A stretch of DNA of 5,072 nt from Eudoraea sp. (GTDB lineage: Bacteria > Bacteroidota > Bacteroidia > Flavobacteriales > Flavobacteriaceae): the NCBI GenBank assembly GCA_013042125.1, contig JABDQS010000030.1:1-5072 (forward strand), read 5' to 3'. The position numbers were made by a program, and so were the translations under genes. The notes under the pieces were generated by a model, which worked only from the letters and a program-made list of their open reading frames with translations, did no database searches and was not told where the DNA came from. Below are positions 1 to 3,511 of the stretch, one piece after another (position 1 is the stretch's first letter; the number at the start of each line of letters is the position of its first letter).

Positions 1-101
1 CCAAGAATGGAATTATCAGGATTATCACTTGTCTTATCCGTAGAGCAGGAGCCAATAAGTAAGGTTCCCAAAAGAAAAACTATTACAGTATTTCGCATCA
101 T
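1..101 (-). CDS. Lipoprotein, N-terminal fragment (gene runs off the left edge)
   Basis: Only about 33 residues are visible. The protein begins with two consecutive Met codons (ATG at 101-99 and 98-96), then a short basic and hydrophobic stretch (RNTVIVFLLGTLLIG) and a lipobox ending LIGSC, with the modified Cys encoded at 47-45. This is a type II (signal peptidase II) signal, so the mature protein should be a lipid-anchored envelope protein. After Cys the sequence is polar and Asp-rich (STDKTSDNPDN), as in many Bacteroidota lipoproteins, then NSILG. In this phylum a Cys-proximal acidic spacer followed by an ILGxW-like motif often precedes a small lipocalin-like domain, but the domain lies outside the window, so function is unknown. 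Either Met could be the start; no Shine-Dalgarno sequence is evident. The gene is divergent from rplM and has its own upstream region. Confidence 0.8.
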   Translation of the reverse strand, partial: MMRNTVIVFLLGTLLIGSCSTDKTSDNPDNSIL

Positions 102-182
102 AAATTTGTTTTAGTGTATCCTCTCAAACGAATTAAAAAGGCGAAAAGTATTGGAAAAAGTATATTCTTTCTTCTCCTGAAC

Positions 183-214
183 CTGAAATTGCTCTGCATG
201 GCGTTGGATTTCAG
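183..214. repeat. Inverted repeat in the divergent intergenic region
   Basis: A perfect 7-bp inverted repeat, CTGAAAT (183-189) and ATTTCAG (208-214), is separated by 18 bp. It is preceded by a tandem CCTGAA duplication (176-187), and an overlapping 6-bp pair ATTGCT/AGCAAT (188-193, 213-218) is also possible. It lies between the lipoprotein start and the rplM promoter, so it could be an operator or a weak hairpin. Chance occurrence in AT-rich DNA cannot be excluded. Apart from this and an A/T-rich stretch at about 219-246 just upstream of the rplM promoter, I see nothing else convincing between 102 and 257. Confidence 0.3.
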
Positions 215-257
215 CAATATTTTCTTTTTAAAAAAATGAAAAAGTAGGAAGTAAGCA

Positions 258-288
258 TTTGTAATTCAACTTTATAATTGTACATTTG
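258..288 (+). promoter_or_regulatory. rplM promoter, Bacteroidota sigma-A type
   Basis: TTTG at 258-261 is followed by exactly 19 bp and then TACATTTG at 281-288. This is a full match to the Bacteroidota housekeeping consensus (-33 TTTG, -7 TAnnTTTG). Placing the second box at -7 predicts a transcript start near 291-293, giving a leader of about 45 nt before the GTG at 337. The A- and T-tracts at about 219-246 just upstream could act like an UP element, which would suit a strongly expressed ribosomal operon; that part is inference. Confidence 0.88.
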
Positions 289-291
289 CAG

Positions 292-304
292 CCCGTTAAT
301 CGGG
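292..304 (+). promoter_or_regulatory. Short hairpin at the predicted 5' end of the rplM mRNA
   Basis: CCCG (292-295) and CGGG (301-304) form a 4-bp all-G/C stem around the loop TTAAT. It coincides with the predicted transcript start, so the mRNA would begin with this hairpin. It could stabilise the 5' end or be part of a ribosomal protein leader bound by L13. The remaining leader (305-336) is A/T-rich and looks unstructured. If transcription starts a few bases later, the stem would not form. Confidence 0.35.
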
Positions 305-336
305 ATTGAATTGTTTAATAGATAAATAAAATAGTA

Positions 337-792
337 GTGGATACATTGAGCTACAAGACTGTTTCTGCCAACAAGGCTACCGTTCAAAAGCAATGGTTGC
401 TGGTAGATGCAGAAGGACAAACACTGGGAAGACTAGCCTCTAAAGTGGCTATCATCCTAAGAGGTAAGAACAAGCCAAATTTTACGCCTCACGTAGATTG
501 CGGGGATAACGTAATTATCATTAATGCGGAAAAGGTGCATTTGTCCGGAAATAAATGGGAAGAAAAAACCTATATCCGTCATACGGGATATCCTGGTGGA
601 CAGCGTTCAACCACGGCCGGTGAATTAAAGGCTAAGAACCCTTCTAAAGTGGTTGAAAGAGCGGTTAAAGGCATGCTTCCAAAGAATAAATTAGGAGCGG
701 AACTTTTTCGCAACCTGAAAGTATATGCTGGAGCAGAACACGATCAGGAAGCTCAAAAACCAACATCAATAAATCTAAACGATCTTAAATAA
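337..792 (+). CDS. rplM: Large-subunit ribosomal protein L13 (uL13)
   Basis: This 151-residue protein is a complete L13, an early-assembling 23S rRNA-binding protein of the 50S subunit. The N-terminus [15 protein letters not shown] is typical of Bacteroidota L13. It is followed by the core [17 protein letters not shown] (22-38), the conserved [16 protein letters not shown] (52-67), RHTGYPGG (81-88) and the family signature region around [11 protein letters not shown] (110-120) continuing to LKVYAG (127-132). The start is GTG at 337; no in-frame ATG would preserve the conserved N-terminus, and upstream sequence is A/T-rich without a Shine-Dalgarno motif, which is normal in this phylum. The stop codon shares one base with the rpsI start (TAATG), so translation of the two is probably coupled. 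A consensus promoter lies about 50 bp upstream. Nothing is missing relative to the family. Confidence 0.98.
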   Translation: MDTLSYKTVSANKATVQKQWLLVDAEGQTLGRLASKVAIILRGKNKPNFTPHVDCGDNVIIINAEKVHLSGNKWEEKTYIRHTGYPGGQRSTTAGELKAKNPSKVVERAVKGMLPKNKLGAELFRNLKVYAGAEHDQEAQKPTSINLNDLK

Positions 793-1178
793 TGGATGTA
801 ATACATAAAATAGGCAGAAGAAAGACAGCCGTTGCACGTGTATATATTTCTAAGGGAAAAGGAGCCATCACGATCAATAAAAGGGATCTGACAGAGTATT
901 TTCCAACTGCTACTCTTCAGTACAAAGTAAAACAACCTTTTGCTTTGACCAGCCTTGAAGATAGCTATGATGTTAAGGTAAATGTTTATGGTGGAGGTAT
1001 CACAGGACAGGCAGAAGCCATCAGACTTGGTATATCCAGGGCTTTGTGTGAAGTGGATGCTGAACACAGATTGGCATTAAAGCCAGAAGGTCTGTTGACC
1101 AGAGATCCTAGAATGGTGGAACGTAAGAAATTCGGACAGAAGAAAGCCCGTAAGAAATTCCAGTTCTCTAAACGTTAA
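792..1178 (+). CDS. rpsI: Small-subunit ribosomal protein S9 (uS9)
   Basis: This 128-residue protein is a full-length S9 of the 30S head. It opens with the characteristic [18 protein letters not shown] (7-24). It carries the S9 signature [19 protein letters not shown] (67-85), then [20 protein letters not shown] (101-120), and ends in the basic tail FSKR. In the family that tail reaches the P site and its final Arg contacts the tRNA anticodon loop; the terminal Lys-Arg is intact here. The start ATG overlaps the rplM stop by one base, the usual L13-S9 pairing, and the gene should be read from the rplM promoter. A hairpin follows 14 nt after the stop, and rpsB is 224 bp away. Confidence 0.98.
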   Translation: MDVIHKIGRRKTAVARVYISKGKGAITINKRDLTEYFPTATLQYKVKQPFALTSLEDSYDVKVNVYGGGITGQAEAIRLGISRALCEVDAEHRLALKPEGLLTRDPRMVERKKFGQKKARKKFQFSKR

Positions 1179-1192
1179 GATCAAAAGAAAAG

Positions 1193-1210
1193 AGTGCCTT
1201 AGTGGGCATT
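1193..1210 (+). terminator. Hairpin after rpsI, possible weak terminator or attenuator
   Basis: AGTGCC (1193-1198) pairs with GGCATT (1205-1210) around the loop TTAGTG, giving 6 bp with one G-U pair. It is followed by TATATATTG, a poor U-tract, so full termination is unlikely. Its place 14 nt after the rpsI stop suggests partial termination or 3'-end protection that would let rplM-rpsI be expressed differently from rpsB-tsf. Compare the much stronger hairpin after tsf. Confidence 0.35.
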
Positions 1211-1238
1211 TATATATTGTAACCCAAGTTCATTGAAA

Positions 1239-1255
1239 GTCCCTCGTCATGGGAC
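1239..1255 (+). other. Hairpin in the rpsI-rpsB spacer
   Basis: GTCCC (1239-1243) and GGGAC (1251-1255) form a perfect 5-bp stem around a 7-nt loop. No U-tract follows, so it is not an intrinsic terminator. A tandem AAATTCTG duplication (1261-1268, 1269-1276) comes right after it. Its role is unknown; it may be an mRNA processing or stability element, or chance. Confidence 0.3.
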
Positions 1256-1276
1256 AATTAAAATTCTGAAATTCTG

Positions 1277-1308
1277 TTTGTTGTCGTTCATAGGCGCTGG
1301 CAGATTTT
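1277..1308 (+). promoter_or_regulatory. Possible rpsB-tsf promoter (weak match)
   Basis: TTTG at 1277-1280 is followed by 20 bp and CAGATTTT at 1301-1308, which keeps four of the six fixed bases of TAnnTTTG. The predicted start would be near 1312, immediately before the hairpins upstream of rpsB, so the transcript would carry a leader of about 90 nt. The match is far weaker than that at rplM, and read-through from the upstream operon may be the main source of rpsB mRNA. Confidence 0.25.
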
Positions 1309-1313
1309 AGTAA

Positions 1314-1372
1314 CATTTAGTTTAGCATCTAAATGATCAAGGCTTTCCATTTTGGAATACCACTTGGTCATT
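1314..1372 (+). promoter_or_regulatory. Structured rpsB leader with two competing hairpins
   Basis: Hairpin A pairs CATTTAG (1314-1320) with CTAAATG (1329-1335), 7 perfect bp around 8 nt. Hairpin B pairs 1332-1341 (AATGATCAAG) with 1363-1372 (CTTGGTCATT), 10 bp including one G-U, capped by an inner 5-bp stem TTCCA/TGGAA (1345-1349, 1353-1357) with a TTT loop and separated by a small internal loop. The two share bases 1332-1335, so they cannot both form completely. The structure ends 30 nt before the rpsB start. In gammaproteobacteria S2 represses its own mRNA through a structured rpsB leader; a similar role here is inference. Confidence 0.45.
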
Positions 1373-1402
1373 GCTAATTCATAAGAACGTAAACTAATTA
1401 AA

Positions 1403-2572
1403 ATGGCAAAAAAAGTAGAAGTTAAAGAACTTTTAGAAGCAGGTGTACACTTCGGTCACCTAACAAGAAAATGGAATCCCAACATGGCCCCTTATATTTA
1501 TATGGAGCGCAACGGGATTCACGTAATCAATCTTTACAAGACTGTAGCAAAAATTGAGGAAGCTTCAGAGGCCCTTAAGAAAATTGCGTCCTCCGGTAGA
1601 AAGGTACTATTTGTAGCTACCAAGAAACAGGCTAAAGACATCGTAGCTGAGAAAGTGGCGAATGTAAATATGCCATATATTACCGAGAGATGGCCGGGAG
1701 GAATGTTGACCAACTTTGTGACCATCAGGAAAGCCGTTAAAAAAATGGCTTCTATTGATCGCATGAAAAAAGACGGGACGTTCAACACCTTATCTAAAAA
1801 GGAGCGTTTACAGGTAGACCGTCTGAGAGCAAAGTTGGAAAAGAACCTTGGTTCTATTTCTGAAATGACAAGACTTCCGGGTGCTCTATTCATCGTAGAT
1901 ACAATGCGTGAACACATCGCCGTGAAGGAAGCTCAAAAATTGAATATCCCCATCTTTGCGATGGTAGATACCAATTCTGATCCACGACCAATCGATTTTA
2001 TCATACCATCTAATGATGATGCTTCAAAATCTATTGAAGTGATCATGACTCAAGTGACCAATGCAATAGCTGAAGGATTAGCTGAACGCAAATCCGAAAA
2101 GCAGGCGAGTAATGAAGGTGAAGAAGGAAAAGCGCCAAGAGCTAAAAAGAAAGTGGTAGAGGCTGTTCAGAAGGAGAAAGTAGTGGAGGCCAAGCCAAAA
2201 GCTGCTAAAAAAGAAAAAGAAGTTGCTGCAGTTGCTGAGGAACCAGCAAAAAAAGAGTCTGCCGCAGTTGCTGAAGAACCAGCAAAGAAAGAGGCTCCTA
2301 AAAAAGGCAAAAAAGTAGCCGCCGATGATCTTACTAAAGTAGAGGGAATTGGACCGAAGATCTCTGAGGTTTTCCAAAATGCGGGCATTAGTTCTTTTGC
2401 TGATCTCGCAGGAAAATCAGAAGAAGACCTTAAAACGATCCTGGCTGAGGCAGGTTCCAGATATGCTTCAAAAAATCCGGCATCATGGCCAAAACAAGCA
2501 AAAATGGCTGCTGATGGTAAATGGGATGAATTAAAGGAATGGCAAGACAACACCAAAGCTGGTGTAGAATAA
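1403..2572 (+). CDS. rpsB: Small-subunit ribosomal protein S2 (uS2) with C-terminal helix-hairpin-helix extension
   Basis: Residues 1 to about 230 are a normal S2: VKELLEAGVHFGH (7-19), RKWNPNMAPYI (22-32), RWPGGMLTN (96-104), LPGALFIVDT (158-167) and PIFAMVDTNSDP (183-194). S2 binds the 30S near S1 and the head-body hinge and is needed for late subunit assembly. The protein is 389 residues, against roughly 230-260 for a typical S2. Residues about 231-306 are a low-complexity Lys/Ala/Glu linker with the unit AAVAEEPAKKE twice (275-285, 287-297). Residues about 307-389 form a helix-hairpin-helix domain, seen as DLTKVEGIGPKISEVFQNAGI (309-329), SFADLAG and a SWPKQA...GKWDEL ending. Similar domains are, to my recollection, found fused to other Bacteroidota proteins including L21; the domain generally suggests nucleic-acid binding, but its role here is unknown. 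The frame is uninterrupted, so the fusion is not a visible frameshift artefact. The ATG at 1403 gives the conserved N-terminus. Confidence 0.96.
   Translation: MAKKVEVKELLEAGVHFGHLTRKWNPNMAPYIYMERNGIHVINLYKTVAKIEEASEALKKIASSGRKVLFVATKKQAKDIVAEKVANVNMPYITERWPGGMLTNFVTIRKAVKKMASIDRMKKDGTFNTLSKKERLQVDRLRAKLEKNLGSISEMTRLPGALFIVDTMREHIAVKEAQKLNIPIFAMVDTNSDPRPIDFIIPSNDDASKSIEVIMTQVTNAIAEGLAERKSEKQASNEGEEGKAPRAKKKVVEAVQKEKVVEAKPKAAKKEKEVAAVAEEPAKKESAAVAEEPAKKEAPKKGKKVAADDLTKVEGIGPKISEVFQNAGISSFADLAGKSEEDLKTILAEAGSRYASKNPASWPKQAKMAADGKWDELKEWQDNTKAGVE
2228..2293 (+). repeat. Tandem repeat in the S2 linker
   Basis: Two 30-bp units at 2228-2257 and 2264-2293 differ at only two positions, both silent, with a 36-bp period. 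They encode AVAEEPAKKE within a longer shared AAVAEEPAKKE peptide. This is a recent in-frame duplication in a flexible Lys/Glu/Ala-rich linker, so copy number may vary between strains. The first copy includes a run of seven A (2248-2254). Confidence 0.85.
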
Positions 2573-2594
2573 AAATAAAAACTATATAAAACTG

Positions 2595-2612
2595 GATACC
2601 AGATTTGGTATC
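2595..2612 (+). promoter_or_regulatory. Hairpin in the rpsB-tsf spacer
   Basis: GATACCA (2595-2601) and TGGTATC (2606-2612) form a perfect 7-bp stem with a GATT tetraloop. It is followed by nine A, not U, so it is not a plus-strand terminator. It lies 23 nt after the rpsB stop and 17 nt before the tsf start, where it could set the S2 to EF-Ts ratio through mRNA processing, stability or translation initiation. The A-run and AT-rich stretch between hairpin and ATG leave the tsf start region unstructured. Confidence 0.55.
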
Positions 2613-2629
2613 AAAAAAAAATAATAGAC

Positions 2630-3454
2630 ATGGTAAAAATTACCGCTGCCGATGTTAACACATTGAGAAAAACTACCGGTGCAGGCATGATGGATTGTAA
2701 AAACGCTTTGGTTGAAGCTGAAGGCGATTTTGACAAGGCTATCGAGATCCTTCGTAAAAAAGGTCAGAAAGTAGCTGCTAAAAGAGCAGACAGAGATTCT
2801 TCTGAAGGAGCTGCTATTGCAAAGGTCAATGAAGGCAAAACAGAAGGGGTGATCATCTCCCTTAATTGTGAAACAGATTTTGTCGCTAAGAACGATACGT
2901 TTGTAAGCCTCGCCAAAGAACTGGCAGATCTGGCACTTCAATGCAATGACAAGGACTCCTTATTGGCCGCTAATTACAATGGCATTTCGGTACAGGAAAA
3001 ACTTACTGAACAAACCGGGGTTATTGGAGAGAAAATTGAGATAGGTGGATTTAGAAGACTATCTGCACCTTTTGTAGGCTCCTACATTCACGCAGGAAAC
3101 AAGATCGCTACTTTAGTAGGATTATCAGCAGTTGTTGATGGTGCCGCTGAAGCCGCGAAAGATGTTGCCATGCAGGCCGCTGCCATGAATCCTGTGGCAT
3201 TGGATCAGACGGGGGTAGATCAGGAGATAATTGATAAGGAGATCGAGATCGCCAAGGATCAACTGAGGCAAGAAGGAAAGCCGGAAGCGATGCTGGATAA
3301 GATCGCTCAGGGAAAACTCCAGCGTTTCTTTAAAGATAATACCTTGGTGAACCAGGCTTTTATTAAAGACAGCAAACAAAGTGTTGCTCAATATGTGAAG
3401 TCGGTTGACGCAAATCTTGAAGTGACAGGTTTTGAACGTGTGGCTCTGGGATAA
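2630..3454 (+). CDS. tsf: Translation elongation factor Ts (EF-Ts)
   Basis: At 274 residues this is a full-length EF-Ts, the cytosolic nucleotide exchange factor that releases GDP from EF-Tu. The N-terminal UBA-like domain reads ADVNTLRKTTGAGMMDCKNAL (7-27). The EF-Tu-contacting motif ETDFVAKND (81-89) includes the Asp-Phe pair (83-84) that disrupts the EF-Tu nucleotide site in characterised homologues. Core subdomains follow with GEKIEIGGFRRL (133-144), YIHAGNKIATLVG (152-164) and MQAAAMNPVALD (181-192), then the C-terminal KIAQGKLQRFF (224-234) and NQAFIKD (241-247). It follows rpsB by 57 bp, the near-universal rpsB-tsf pairing, and is the last gene of the cluster because a strong terminator comes 21 nt after the stop. 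The ATG at 2630 gives the standard MVKITAADV start. Confidence 0.98.
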   Translation: MVKITAADVNTLRKTTGAGMMDCKNALVEAEGDFDKAIEILRKKGQKVAAKRADRDSSEGAAIAKVNEGKTEGVIISLNCETDFVAKNDTFVSLAKELADLALQCNDKDSLLAANYNGISVQEKLTEQTGVIGEKIEIGGFRRLSAPFVGSYIHAGNKIATLVGLSAVVDGAAEAAKDVAMQAAAMNPVALDQTGVDQEIIDKEIEIAKDQLRQEGKPEAMLDKIAQGKLQRFFKDNTLVNQAFIKDSKQSVAQYVKSVDANLEVTGFERVALG

Positions 3455-3475
3455 GGAACTAACTACTCTTATAAT

Positions 3476-3507
3476 AAACCGCCTTCTATCAAAGGCGGTT
3501 TTTTTTT
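3476..3507 (+). terminator. Intrinsic terminator of the rplM-rpsI-rpsB-tsf cluster
   Basis: The stem AAACCGCCTT (3476-3485) pairs with AAGGCGGTTT (3492-3501) around a 6-nt loop CTATCA, and the T-run spans 3499-3507 (nine T). The G/C core is 5 bp, CCGCC/GGCGG. It begins 21 nt after the tsf stop and ends 4 nt before the stop of the convergent peptidase gene. On the minus strand the hairpin is followed by TTTATTAT, so it may also work, less well, as the terminator of that gene. Confidence 0.92.
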
Positions 3508-3511
3508 AAAA

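Noticed and set aside
211..420. Minus-strand ORF across the rplM promoter and start
   Set aside because: It spans a consensus promoter and the beginning of rplM on the opposite strand, with no recognisable sequence features.
753..1067. Minus-strand ORF opposite rpsI
   Set aside because: It lies antisense to conserved rplM/rpsI coding sequence, its translation is low-complexity and Ser/Tyr/Phe-rich, and it matches no family I know.
1179..1402. tRNA or other known RNA gene in the rpsI-rpsB gap
   Set aside because: No cloverleaf or CCA-type acceptor was seen; the hairpins present are better explained as mRNA leader or spacer structures.
1534..1917. Minus-strand ORF opposite rpsB
   Set aside because: It is an antisense shadow of the conserved S2 core with no recognisable motif.
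2349..2534. Plus-strand 61-codon ORF inside rpsB
   Set aside because: It overlaps the helix-hairpin-helix coding part in another frame, and the rpsB frame is clearly the coding one. It does not suggest a frameshift because the S2 frame is continuous.
2078..2556. Two minus-strand ORFs opposite the S2 linker and tail
   Set aside because: Their Phe/Ser-rich repetitive translations are the reverse complement of Lys/Ala/Glu-rich codons, not independent genes.
2582..3391. Minus-strand ORFs opposite tsf
   Set aside because: They are antisense to the conserved EF-Ts sequence and show no family motif.
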